In this document: positions 48,710 through 56,638 of the stretch, piece after piece
Numbering within the stretch: the stretch's first letter is position 1
Layout: each line of letters begins with the position of its first letter
Assembly: GCA_949840805.1 (NCBI GenBank)
Contig: CATKXR010000003.1
Location: 62,001 to 126,000, forward strand
Source: an uncultured Lachnospiraceae bacterium
GTDB taxonomy: Bacteria > Bacillota > Clostridia > Lachnospirales > Lachnospiraceae
Reading direction: 5' to 3'
DNA: 64,000 nt
Translations under genes and position numbers: made by a program
Notes under the pieces: model-generated
Seen by the model: the letters and a program-made list of their open reading frames with translations, nothing else
Database searches by the model: none
What the model was told of the DNA's origin: nothing

Positions 48710-49633
48710 ATGATTAAGCATTTAAGCTTAAAAGCCTACGGAAAGATCAATCTTGGCCTGGATGTCCTGCGCAAGCGGGACGATGGCTACCATGAAGTCC
48801 GCATGATCATGCAGACCATCGGCATTTTTGACCGGATTGACCTGATCCGCAAAGACGAGCCAGGCATCCGGATTGAAACCAACCTTTTCTATCTGCCCAC
48901 CAATGAGAACAATCTGGTATACAAAGCGGCCAGGATGCTGATGGACGAATTTTCCATTCCCGGCGGCGTCTCTGTCCACCTGCGCAAATTCATCCCCGTA
49001 TCTGCCGGCCTGGCAGGGGGCAGCAGCGATGCCGCCGCCGTATTGTTCGGGATCAACAAAATGTTCCACTTAGAGCTGACCACCCGCCAGCTCATGGAAC
49101 GAGGAGTTAAGATCGGCGCCGACGTGCCTTACTGTATCCTGCGGGGTACCGCGCTTTCAGAAGGGATCGGGGAGATTCTCACCCCTCTGCCTCCTGTCCC
49201 CCAATGCCAGGTATTGATCGCCAAGCCCGGAATCAATGTATCTACCCGTTTTGTATACACCAATTTAGACGCAAACCGGTTAAAACCGGAACAGCATCCG
49301 GATATAGACAAGATCCTGGCCGGTATCCACAATCAGGATCTGCATCAGATTGCCGCCAATCTGGGTAATGTACTGGAGACCGTCACCATCCGGGAATACC
49401 CTGTCATTCAGTCCATTAAAGACGTCATGCTGGAATACGGCGCCATCGGTTCTCTGATGAGCGGAAGCGGCCCTACCGTATTCGGCCTCTTTACCGATCC
49501 TGCATCAGCGGAACGCGCCTTTGAGGAACTTCGGTCCGGCTCTTCCTCCAAGCTTGCCAAGCAGGTTTACCTGACTAACTTTTACAACACTCAGAACCAG
49601 TTGGAATCCGGACAGATTTCTTCCCCTTGTTAA
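48710..49633 (+). CDS. ispE: 4-diphosphocytidyl-2-C-methyl-D-erythritol kinase
   Basis: IspE phosphorylates CDP-ME in the MEP isoprenoid pathway. The 307-aa GHMP kinase has AYGKINLGLDVLRKRDDGYH at the N-terminus. IPVSAGLAGGSSDAAAVLFG is the ATP-binding glycine motif, and GSLMSGSGPTVFGLF is the third GHMP motif. The start ATG 48710 follows AAAGGAG. A 48-residue upstream extension runs through the promoter and is rejected. It is slightly longer than the typical 285-295. It precedes a GntR gene by 42 bp. Confidence 0.96.
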   Translation: MIKHLSLKAYGKINLGLDVLRKRDDGYHEVRMIMQTIGIFDRIDLIRKDEPGIRIETNLFYLPTNENNLVYKAARMLMDEFSIPGGVSVHLRKFIPVSAGLAGGSSDAAAVLFGINKMFHLELTTRQLMERGVKIGADVPYCILRGTALSEGIGEILTPLPPVPQCQVLIAKPGINVSTRFVYTNLDANRLKPEQHPDIDKILAGIHNQDLHQIAANLGNVLETVTIREYPVIQSIKDVMLEYGAIGSLMSGSGPTVFGLFTDPASAERAFEELRSGSSSKLAKQVYLTNFYNTQNQLESGQISSPC

Positions 49634-49675
49634 TCCCGCCATGCAGGCACATCTATTATGGAAAGGAGATTTTTC

Positions 49676-50350
49676 ATGACTAATGAACTGAAAGTAAATA
49701 TGAACGAATATCTGCCCCTGCGGGACGTGGTCTTTAACACACTCCGCCAGGCCATCTTAAAAGGCGAACTGGAACCAGGGGAACGTCTGATGGAGATCCA
49801 GCTCGCCGACCGTTTGGGAGTCAGCCGCACACCGATCCGGGAAGCCATCCGTAAGCTGGAACTGGAAGGCCTGGTTCTCATGATCCCGAGAAAGGGCGCG
49901 GAGGTTGCCAGGATTTCCGAAAAAAGCCTGCGGGAAGTCCTGGAAGTAAGACGTTCCCTGGAAGAACTTGCCACGGAGCTTGCCTGCCAGCGGATGGCGG
50001 AAGAGGCGTTTTTTCAGTTAGAACAGGCGCAGGAGGCTTTTCGCAAAGCCATCCGGGAAGGCGATTTAATGACGATCGCCGAGACGGACGAACATTACCA
50101 CGATGTGATCTATCACGGAACCGGCAACTCCCGCCTGGTACAGATCCTGAACAACCTTCAGGAGCAGATGTACCGCTACCGCCTGGAATATATCAAGGAT
50201 ACTGCCAAACACCAGATCCTCCTGGTAGAGCACGACCATATCCTTAAGGCCTTAAAGGAACGCCGGGTGGCGGAAGCGAAAGCTGCCATACGGGAACACA
50301 TCGATAACCAGGAGATCACGGTTTCGAAAAATATTAAGGAGCAGCAATAA
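49676..50350 (+). CDS. GntR family regulator, FCD (FadR) type
   Basis: The 224-aa protein has a GntR winged helix at residues ~10-75 (DVVFNTLRQAILKGELEPGE, then ADRLGVSRTPIREAIRKLEL). A helical FCD effector domain follows with VRRSLEELATELACQRMA and metal-site histidines in DEHYHDVIYHGTGNSRL, and a late HDHILKALKERRVAEA. The ATG 49676 follows AAAGGAG. FCD proteins sense small acids or sugars; the ligand is unknown. It shares a promoter with ispE, a combination often seen in Lachnospiraceae. Confidence 0.93.
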   Translation: MTNELKVNMNEYLPLRDVVFNTLRQAILKGELEPGERLMEIQLADRLGVSRTPIREAIRKLELEGLVLMIPRKGAEVARISEKSLREVLEVRRSLEELATELACQRMAEEAFFQLEQAQEAFRKAIREGDLMTIAETDEHYHDVIYHGTGNSRLVQILNNLQEQMYRYRLEYIKDTAKHQILLVEHDHILKALKERRVAEAKAAIREHIDNQEITVSKNIKEQQ

Positions 50351-50360
50351 GGCTGCTCCT
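50337..50360 (+). terminator. hairpin overlapping the GntR stop codon
   Basis: AGGAGCAGC (50337-50345) pairs with GCTGCTCCT (50352-50360) around AATAAG. The stop TAA is in the loop. Only a short T-run (GATTTA) follows. Confidence 0.6.
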
Positions 50361-50473
50361 GATTTACCCTCAAAATTGATGCTTACTTATTTCATTCCCA
50401 CCTTTTCCACATGACTGCTTCTGTTTTTTGCTTTACCTATCTACTTTCCGAGAGCACTCAGTTCATTTCTATT

Positions 50474-51799
50474 TTATATTAATTCATCCATTCTGACAAA
50501 ACTGAGCTGATACGGAAAACGGTTATTTGGGTTGACTTTAAAAACAGCATGAAATGATAATCCTTTTACAATTGAATCATATTTATTATCCATCGAAAAT
50601 CTTCCTGTTACATTTAATCTCATACCATCAAATGAAAAAGCCAAGTCCTCTACATATCCTGTTACCACCCCATCTACATTTCCCATCCCGTGATATTGAG
50701 AAGTAATCCTATCCCCGGAAACCTCCAAATGCGGCTCATCCCATCCAGTAAAATATATCTCCTCCCCAGATTTAAACTCCGGATTCACGCCATAAATATT
50801 CTCTATTAATTCATTTACCTTATCCTTATCATAAAAAGAATTTATGTTAAAATAAGGTTCCGCTGGAATTGCTGGATTTTCCGGCGTTATCAAATTTCTA
50901 TTATAATACGAAAAATAGAGATAATCCCATGCTGCTTCCCGCACGTGTTGTTTCGTAAACGTAGAATTCCATATTTCATTATCTACCTGTCTGACATTCG
51001 TTTCATAAACATCTGTAACAAAACAAACCCGTTCCATTTCTCTTGCCAAAATTGATTCAATCGCGCTTTGTTGTTCAGCAGTAACCACGCCAATTGTATT
51101 GATTACCTCTGCACCGTCATTTCCTACATATCGTCCATCTGGTGTTACAATATTGACAAACATAGCGCCATCATTCCCAAAATAATAAGATTTTCCATCA
51201 ATCGTCTTCCAACTGCCGGAAACCATAATTCCATTTTCATAATAATACCATTTCCCGTCCTGACTCACCCAGCCATTTTGAACAACAGCTTCTGCACTGC
51301 TTTCAGTTATCTTAGCCCCTGTCCCGTCAACCATTGACCCATCAGGAGTTGTCGTTGCTGTATACATTGCTCCATAAGGCACATTGCTGTTTAACGAATA
51401 CAGCCACTTTTCCTGTTCACTGCTGAAATAATAATTTCCCCTATTCCTCACCGGCTGGAAAAAATATTCTTTCCCATCAATGTTCTGCCAGCCAACCACC
51501 ATCCTGCCATCCGATGGATTCAGATAGTACCAATATCCATCTTCATCATCATGATGCCAGCCTGTCTTCATTGTTTTATCCGATTTATTAAAATAATACC
51601 AATTCTCATCCCAATTCATAAACCATCCGGAATATCTTTCTCCCTGCGAATCTGTCAGGTAATTCACCCCTCCCACATTTACAATCATTCCGTTTGGCAA
51701 TGCCTGTGCTGCCCCAAAAGCAAAACTGCTTCCGGCTAATACCATCGTTGCTGACAAACAAGTTGCTGTCAAATTTTTTCTTAATCTTTGGTTTCTCAT
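50474..51799 (-). CDS. secreted cell-wall-binding repeat protein
   Basis: The 441-aa protein has a signal peptide (MRNQRLRKNL, hydrophobic core, SSFAFGAAQA). Choline-binding-type repeats fill residues ~40-220 (GWFMNWDENWYYFNKSD, GWHHDDEDGYWYYLNPSDG, GWVSQDGKWYYYENG, KSYYFGNDGAM). These include two TPDG units (TTTPDGSMVDGTGA, VTPDGRYVGNDGAE). The C-terminal 200 residues (after EQQSAIESILAREMER) are an unrecognised extracellular domain. The start follows AAGGAGGAAC. The codon usage is more AT-rich than its neighbours, suggesting accessory origin. Confidence 0.78.
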   Translation of the reverse strand: MRNQRLRKNLTATCLSATMVLAGSSFAFGAAQALPNGMIVNVGGVNYLTDSQGERYSGWFMNWDENWYYFNKSDKTMKTGWHHDDEDGYWYYLNPSDGRMVVGWQNIDGKEYFFQPVRNRGNYYFSSEQEKWLYSLNSNVPYGAMYTATTTPDGSMVDGTGAKITESSAEAVVQNGWVSQDGKWYYYENGIMVSGSWKTIDGKSYYFGNDGAMFVNIVTPDGRYVGNDGAEVINTIGVVTAEQQSAIESILAREMERVCFVTDVYETNVRQVDNEIWNSTFTKQHVREAAWDYLYFSYYNRNLITPENPAIPAEPYFNINSFYDKDKVNELIENIYGVNPEFKSGEEIYFTGWDEPHLEVSGDRITSQYHGMGNVDGVVTGYVEDLAFSFDGMRLNVTGRFSMDNKYDSIVKGLSFHAVFKVNPNNRFPYQLSFVRMDELI

Positions 51800-51918
51800 A
51801 AAATTGTTCCTCCTTGATAAAATTTCTATTGTTAATGGATTTGCAAAAAGTATAGATTTTGCAACTTTCCAGAAACCACAAAAGCTCTGGCAACAGACAT
51901 ATTATTTTTGAGAAAACT

Positions 51919-52136
51919 CTATAAAGTTGCCATCTTTCCCCCAGTTCCCGACCTCGCCTGGCTTCCCGCTTTTACCTTGGGCATCGTCCCGGCTTTTACT
52001 GTGGAGGATGCTGTTTTAGAGACGGGGGATTCCACGTGCTTCTCCCCTCCTGGAACTTTTCCCCTTATCTCTGTTCTACACACAGGGCAGAACCTTGCCC
52101 TTTTTTTACCTTCCCTCCACATTTTGAACAAAACAT
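51919..52136 (-). pseudogene. zinc-ribbon protein, frame broken at an A7 run
   Basis: From ATG 52136, behind AGGAG, the frame reads MFCSKCGGKVKKG and then runs out of frame. A -1 shift at the A7 run (52101-52107) restores FCPVCRTEIRGKVPGGEKHV and a Ser/Lys/Gly-rich tail to the stop at 51919. The restored product (about 70 residues) has the normal CxxC-10-14-CxxC zinc-ribbon spacing (10 residues between the pairs). Either one base was inserted in a homopolymer or a programmed -1 frameshift is used. Without the shift a 23-residue peptide is made. Confidence 0.55.
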
Positions 52137-52252
52137 AACTTTTTCTCCTAATATTGTAGTTTGTTTTACTGTTTTTCTTCCAATCCCTAAAATCAGATTC
52201 CAGTCGGCCTGCCCATGTCCATTGAAGGCACTGTTCCCCATATCACTAAAAA

Positions 52253-52426
52253 TCAAGCCACGCTAATTCTTTTATTTTCACCTTCTCTGTTCCTGTACCT
52301 CTTGTCAACCTGTTTTCTCCCCACAGGCCTTTTCAGTTCCGCATCACAATAAGTGCAGAAATCCCCATTATCTTCCATTTTTGAACTACATATTGGACAA
52401 AATAAAATTATCCCCTTTATTTTTCT
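52253..52426 (-). pseudogene. second zinc-ribbon remnant
   Basis: A minus-strand open stretch that begins right after a TAA, without ATG or ribosome site, reads GIILFCPICSSKMEDNGDF then CTYCDAELKRPVGRKQVDK and ends at 52253. The CPIC and CTYC pairs form a zinc ribbon like the one 120 bp downstream. It is probably the tail of a lost gene, or part of a small decayed zinc-ribbon cluster. Confidence 0.5.
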
Positions 52427-52592
52427 TTATTGCAAAACCATAAAGCCTGCATTTGATAATCTATATTATAAGAAATTTTCTATATCGAGCCGCTTTCTAA
52501 ATGTCTCCATTAGAACAGACGGACAAAATAAATATAAAAAGTGATGGTTTATAAACATTAGCAGGAAGTCTTTTCCCTGAAAATAAAAAAAC

Positions 52593-52619
52593 ACTCCTGT
52601 CTGAAACCAAGACAGGAGT
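52593..52619. terminator. bidirectional rho-independent terminator
   Basis: ACTCCTGTCT (52593-52602) and AGACAGGAGT (52610-52619) form a perfect 10-bp stem with a 7-base loop. There is an A-run upstream (AAATAAAAAAA) and ATAATTTTT downstream, so it works on both strands. Flanking 52427-52592 and 52620-52830 show no gene. Confidence 0.75.
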
Positions 52620-52830
52620 ATAATTTTTGAAGTTTATAATTATCTACAATTTTACAGAATTTATGCCGTATAATTACTTCCTATAATATAGATTATACAA
52701 ACAAAATATCCCTTAACTATCTTAACTTTTATGAAACACTCTCAAATATCAATAATTGACGGATTCATTTTACCATAAATCATCCTGCTTATCAAGCGTT
52801 ATATTTACGCACTCAGGGCAAATGCCAGCA

Positions 52831-52939
52831 AGGCCAGCAGTTCCTTTTCATCTTCAGATATGCGACATCACAATACTCATCTTCCCTTCTAGCCTGGCAT
52901 CCCCATAACCGGCAGGAAGGATTAGGCAGTTTCCTTTTT
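52831..52939 (-). repeat. 109-bp copy of the manA 3' end (repeat copy A)
   Basis: This sequence matches 55657-55765 at 105 of 109 positions in the same orientation. It encodes the last ~27 codons of manA (KKGNCLILPAGYGDARLEGK, stop TGA) and 23 bp beyond. It stops exactly where the IS66 end begins (52940). Confidence 0.85.
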
Positions 52940-53006
52940 GTAAGCGATGAATAACCCACCGTCATCCATCGCTATAAAAAATTCATCGACAAAATAGAGG
53001 GCATGA

Positions 53007-53279
53007 TCAGACTGGTATCTGCCCCCGGTTTTCGGGCGTCTCGATTTCCGTATTCATTACTCCGCAACAGCGCTCCTTTATGAATTCACTCCATGGCATC
53101 ATTGCTTCCACGCCTGCGGGCTTATGTTTGTAGTCCGGCATATATAGCAAGATTCCATAGGATTTCGCACAACGTTCCGCGCGGTTGTTCGAAATCTCAC
53201 ATCTGCCGTCTAACAGATAGTTTTCCAGCAGTTCCTGGTGGTTATTCGCGTAATTCACTGCTTTCTCAAGCTTGCTCAT
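53007..53279 (-). pseudogene. IS66 transposase (TnpC) C-terminal remnant
   Basis: The 90-codon frame reads SKLEKAVNYANNHQELLENY, then DGRCEISNNRAERCAKSYG (the IS66 C-terminal E-I-S-N-N-x-A-E-R signature with the last catalytic Glu). A compressed tail, PAGVEAMMPWSEFIKERC, follows. About 400 N-terminal codons are missing, and a shorter gap occurs after AERCAKSY. The 5' end is fused out of frame onto tnpB. Confidence 0.8.
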
Positions 53280-53457
53280 GATGCAATGCTTTCAGCCGGT
53301 CGGATTTCCTGCCACAGAAAAGATAAAGTGCATTTGCATAGGGGTCCATCAGGTAGGTATTCCGGATGATTGCCATAAGTCCATCGATGGAGAGGCGCAT
53401 ATCGGTACGGCCTGTGATCAGATAGAACTTTGATATTCCGGAAAGATCGCCTAACAT
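53266..53457 (-). pseudogene. IS66 Orf2 (TnpB), 3'-truncated
   Basis: It reads MLGDLSGISKFYLITGRTDM, then RLSIDGLMAIIRNTYLMDPY, ending LYLFCGRKSDRLKALHHEQA. This is the first ~60 of about 115 residues of the IS66 accessory protein. The deletion junction with tnpC lies at about 53280. Confidence 0.8.
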
Positions 53458-53817
53458 GATCCCAGCAGGACTTGGAACAGATTTGAGATGACTTCCATAT
53501 GAATCCCATGGAAGTTCAGACAGATGGCAAGCCCTGTCCTCGTCTGTGAGGGGAGAGGACGTTGTGGATCCGTCTGGGAAAAGCCCTTCCGGAATGTCCA
53601 GACAGACAACCTCCTGCTTTTCCCGGCATAGATCTGTGGCTGGTTTTTGGGGGATTGGATATCCCTTCTGCCGCAGCTACCGTATATGGTAATAAAGCGC
53701 CTTGGCCGTTATGCCGTGCTGCTCACACCAGACTTTGACTTTTAGTTGGCTTCTCCTGCATTCTATGATCAGATCGAACCATTCCTGATCTGTATGTTTG
53801 ATACGTTTTTAAGCCAT
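53458..53817 (-). pseudogene. IS66 Orf1 (TnpA) with stop codons
   Basis: From ATG 53817 the frame reads M-A-stop-KRIKHTDQEWFDLI, then CRRSQLKVKVWCEQHGITAK and ALYYHIR-stop-LRQKGYP. This is the IS66 TnpA helix-turn-helix protein with a TAA at codon 3 and a later TAG. It stays in frame into tnpB. The region 53818-53982 is the element's left end, without a gene. Confidence 0.75.
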
Positions 53818-54078
53818 TGTCAGCTCACTCCTTCCTACTGTATGAATGGAGCATATGTGCACAGGGCAGATGAACGGCTTTGAAATGCCATGCTCTGGAT
53901 GCAAGATTTCGAGAATCAATGTAGAGGTATCTCCATTTATATAAAGTATTACACAGATTTGAAGAGATGTAAAACCGTCATATTATTCATCGCTTATGTT
54001 TTTACATCAATTACATTATTTATTATGGCTTGCTGATTTTCTGTTGTCAAAATGTTGCCGCTTTTACAATAACATATT

Positions 54079-54441
54079 TTATTTTGAACAAACTGCATCA
54101 TTCCTTGAAAGAAGATATACACAATATTGATTCATGCTTATTCCTTCTCTTTTTGAATGCTCAGCTAATAATCGATGCAAACTGCGAGGTATTCTTAATT
54201 TAAATTGACCAGAATAATCTTCCAGGCTGTCTGGTTCATTAATCTCAACGCCCTCTTCAAGTGCAGCTTCAATCCACGCCCTCTTAGCATCCACTGCATT
54301 TGCTACCGCATGTTCCACTGTTTCCCCACAAGTAATACACCCCGGAAGATCAGGATAAGAAATCACATATCCCCCTTCATCCTTATCTTCCACAATCTCC
54401 ATCCGATAAGATAATGCCATATATTCATTCAGCGTTTTCAT
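54079..54441 (-). CDS. hicB: HicB family antitoxin
   Basis: HicB neutralises the HicA mRNA interferase and represses the operon. The 120-aa protein has the partial RNase-H-like HicB fold (YVISYPDLPGCITCGETVEH, AVDAKRAWIEAALEEGVEIN). A C-terminal ribbon-helix-helix follows (FKLRIPRSLHRLLAEHSKRE, then GISMNQYCVYLLSR) for DNA binding. Its start overlaps the hicA end by 17 bp. Both genes look intact, unlike their surroundings. Confidence 0.93.
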   Translation of the reverse strand: MKTLNEYMALSYRMEIVEDKDEGGYVISYPDLPGCITCGETVEHAVANAVDAKRAWIEAALEEGVEINEPDSLEDYSGQFKLRIPRSLHRLLAEHSKREGISMNQYCVYLLSRNDAVCSK

Positions 54442-54682
54442 CGCTTCTCACCTCACTTTCTACAATCCGTTTCACCATCTCAACATAAACCTTTTTAATC
54501 GGTTCATGTTTTGGTATCGTAATTGGCTTACATCCCGTTTTTCTAAATGTGCAATGACTGCTTCCGCTTCTGGGGGCATTCAACTCATACCCATAGCTTT
54601 CTAACACCTTGCGCAATTCATCGAACCGGATATCTTTCGACAATAAACAAATTCGTGTTAGTAGTTTATCCCACTTTGACAT
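54425..54682 (-). CDS. hicA: HicA family mRNA interferase toxin
   Basis: HicA is a small dsRBD-like ribonuclease that cuts mRNA. The 85-aa protein has RFDELRKVLESYGYELNAPR, then GSSHCTFRKTG with the catalytic histidine, and PITIPKHEPIKKVYVEMVKR. The toxin gene comes first, as usual for hicAB, and is read from its own strong promoter (54703-54731). The start follows AGGAGG. A 20-residue N-terminal extension relative to minimal HicA is present. Confidence 0.92.
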   Translation of the reverse strand: MSKWDKLLTRICLLSKDIRFDELRKVLESYGYELNAPRSGSSHCTFRKTGCKPITIPKHEPIKKVYVEMVKRIVESEVRSDENAE

Positions 54683-54702
54683 CTTGAATACCTCCTGTTC
54701 TT

Positions 54703-54731
54703 ATTATATGTGGTGTCGTATTCGGTGTCAA
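54703..54731 (-). promoter_or_regulatory. hicAB promoter with direct repeat
   Basis: Minus strand TTGACA (54726-54731), 17-bp spacer, TATAAT (54703-54708): both boxes match the consensus perfectly. GACACC occurs twice, 6 bp apart, from the -35 into the spacer, a possible HicB operator. Confidence 0.8.
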
Positions 54732-55008
54732 TATTTTATGGCAACAAAAATGTTTATAAATAGGTCAACCTAAAATAACATGAAATATAGCAAGCAATCC
54801 TATAGACTGCCTGCTATATAAAATAATCCTTACACTCTTGTATCACTCGAACTCTTCTCACATGGCTGTCATTCAGCTTCCCAATCCATGATTTTTAGTC
54901 TTTCTATTCGCTAAATCCGCTGAAATACAGAGCCATTTTTCTGGTTCTGCGCCTTTTTATTACCAAAGTATTACCAGAGTTTCCCCAATTTTTTCACTTT
55001 ATCATAAC
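54732..55008. other. gene-free stretch with a possible integrase-tail-like remnant
   Basis: No intact gene. On the minus strand a short open stretch around 54905-54995 reads NWGNSGNTLVIKRRRTRKMA. A short direct repeat GGTAATA-ctttg-GTAATA is present. It might be the end of a lost gene, but I cannot place it in a family. Confidence 0.25.
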
Positions 55009-55655
55009 CTAAAACTTCGCCTTCAAAAGCATCTGGTCATTCTCAGATATATCCATTGCCGCCATTGCCTGTTCGGCTGTCCACTTCATAGACTTCATAA
55101 GGTTTTTAATAGCACTAAACAGAGTTTCTATCCTTGTTTCTTCCGCCCTTTCCTCTGCCCTCTTTTCCGCTAAATCTTCAAACACCTGACACATAATCTC
55201 CCGGCCTCCTTCCGTCTCCTAAAATATTTCACCTGTTTCGCCAGTTCTGGATAAAACATATCAACAGAACTCAGACATCTAAAGTCATGCGCCAGCTTTC
55301 CTATTGGATCATTGTCATCCTTATAACTGCCATTCAAAATATATAATATGGGAACCATCTCCAAAGTATACACCTGTCTCCTGTATTACCCTATCGACAT
55401 GGTATAGGGAAAGCCCTGCACCCATGACATCCTTAGCAGTGATAAATATTACATAGGAATCATGGATTTCCTTAAACTCCTGCCCTGCTTTCAGCATTTT
55501 TGTATCAATCATGCTGGCGTAGAAATGAAACCTTGCCCGATGAACATCTGCGCCTGATGATGCACGCTGAACTTCAATGTCATAAATTTTTCCGTCCCCG
55601 TCTACCGCATAAATATCTATGGTAAGAGAAACGTCAGAAGGCAGGATCAATAATT
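55009..55655 (-). pseudogene. Rpn family PD-(D/E)XK nuclease (recombination-promoting), decayed
   Basis: Three frames together give the Rpn/PDDEXK transposase-like nuclease: DIYAVDGDGKIYDIEVQRAS (D and ExQ of the nuclease core), ARFHFYASMIDTKMLKAGQEF, YVIFITAKDVMGAGLSLYHV. Then, after a shift near 55340, NGSYKDDNDPIGKLAHDFRC follows. After a second shift near 55210 comes MCQVFEDLAEKRAEERAEET and KAKF. The N-terminal part, including the start, is missing where the sequence meets the manA 3' end. Rpn proteins cut DNA and promote RecA-independent recombination. This copy should be inactive. Confidence 0.75.
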
Positions 55656-55656
55656 G

Positions 55657-55765
55657 AGGCCAGCAGTTCCTTTTCCCTTTCAGATATGCGACATTACAAT
55701 ACTCATCTTCCCTTCTAGCCTGGCATCCCCATAACCGGCAGGAAGGATTAGGCAGTTTCCTTTTT
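55657..55765 (-). repeat. manA 3' end (repeat copy B)
   Basis: This is the manA-resident copy of the 109-bp direct repeat (105 of 109 identical to 52831-52939). It covers the last codons of manA, the stop at 55680 and 23 bp beyond, up to the point where the Rpn remnant begins. Confidence 0.85.
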
Positions 55766-56624
55766 TTACCTGGCACCCGTCTATTGTTCCCTCCCCACCG
55801 ATCACATTAACAATCAAAAACGGCCACTCCTGCTCAAGCTCCAAAGTTCCCTGGATATCATATTTTTCAACCGTATAAAAGTCGCAGGACACCAGAAAGG
55901 TCTTATCATATCCTGCCTCATGGGACACTGCCTTCTCTCCTGCTGCTTCCTCATAAGGACACCTTACCACATCCATAGCCTGCTTCTGGTGAAGCTCCCT
56001 GGGCTTTCCCCCGGGCATACGGCCGTAATCATACATTCGGTAAGTAATGGCAGAGTTTTGCTGAATCTCTATTAGCAGCGTCCCCTTCCGGATCGCGTGG
56101 ACTGTTCCCGACGGAATCTGGAAAAAATCTCCTGAATGGATGGGACGCACCATCAAAAAATCATCCCATCGATTCTCATCCATCAACTGCTTCATTTCCT
56201 CCTTTGTCTTTGCGCGATGGCCGACAATAATGTCCGCGCCCTCCTCACAGTCCAGGATATACCAGCACTCCGTCTTTCCCCTCGCTCCGTTTTCGTGTGT
56301 CTTTGCATAAGCGTCATCCGGATGTACCTGGATGCTCAGATCTTCCTTTGCATCAATAAATTTCACCAATAAGGGAAATTCCTCCCCATCGACATTTCCA
56401 AACAGCTCCCGATGGTTTTCCCAAAGCCAGGATAAGGTCTTCCCTGCAAACCTGCCTTCAGATACCAGGCAGTCTCCCTGGGGATGGGCGCTGACCACCC
56501 AGGCTTCCCCGGTATCGTCTCCCGGTATCTCGTACCCGAAATAATCCCTCATCTTGTTCCCGCCCCACACCATCTCTTTGAAAACCGGCTCCAGCCTTAT
56601 CATCTCTTTTTTCGTTTCCTTCAT
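55680..56624 (-). CDS. manA: mannose-6-phosphate isomerase, class I
   Basis: ManA interconverts mannose-6-phosphate and fructose-6-phosphate. The 314-aa cupin enzyme has RLEPVFKEMVWGGNKMRDYF and LSIQVHPDDAYAKTHE (zinc His and Glu). GKTECWYILDCEEGADII and GDFFQIPSGTVHAI supply the rest of the zinc site. The length fits the Firmicutes short type. It follows the ROK kinase gene by 14 bp; together they would feed hexoses into glycolysis. Its last ~27 codons are duplicated at 52831-52939. Confidence 0.96.
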   Translation of the reverse strand: MKETKKEMIRLEPVFKEMVWGGNKMRDYFGYEIPGDDTGEAWVVSAHPQGDCLVSEGRFAGKTLSWLWENHRELFGNVDGEEFPLLVKFIDAKEDLSIQVHPDDAYAKTHENGARGKTECWYILDCEEGADIIVGHRAKTKEEMKQLMDENRWDDFLMVRPIHSGDFFQIPSGTVHAIRKGTLLIEIQQNSAITYRMYDYGRMPGGKPRELHQKQAMDVVRCPYEEAAGEKAVSHEAGYDKTFLVSCDFYTVEKYDIQGTLELEQEWPFLIVNVIGGEGTIDGCQVKKGNCLILPAGYGDARLEGKMSIVMSHI

Positions 56625-56638
56625 CTTCTCCTTCTCCT

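Larger units (their letters stand above)
52940..53997 (-). mobile_element. internally deleted IS66-family element with both ends
   Basis: The element begins GTAAGCGATGAATAA (52940-52954) and ends with the inverted TTATTCATCGCTTAT (53983-53997), a 14-of-15 match to the GTAAGCG ends of IS66. Inside are remnants of tnpA, tnpB and the end of tnpC, 1058 bp against the usual ~2.5 kb. Flanking 8-mers (52932-52939, 53998-54005) are not a clean duplication. It cannot supply its own transposase. Confidence 0.8.

Noticed and set aside
55321-55776. A 151-residue complete protein
   Set aside because: Its first ~35 residues are the manA 3' end read in a wrong frame. Only the later part is an Rpn nuclease, and it is broken.
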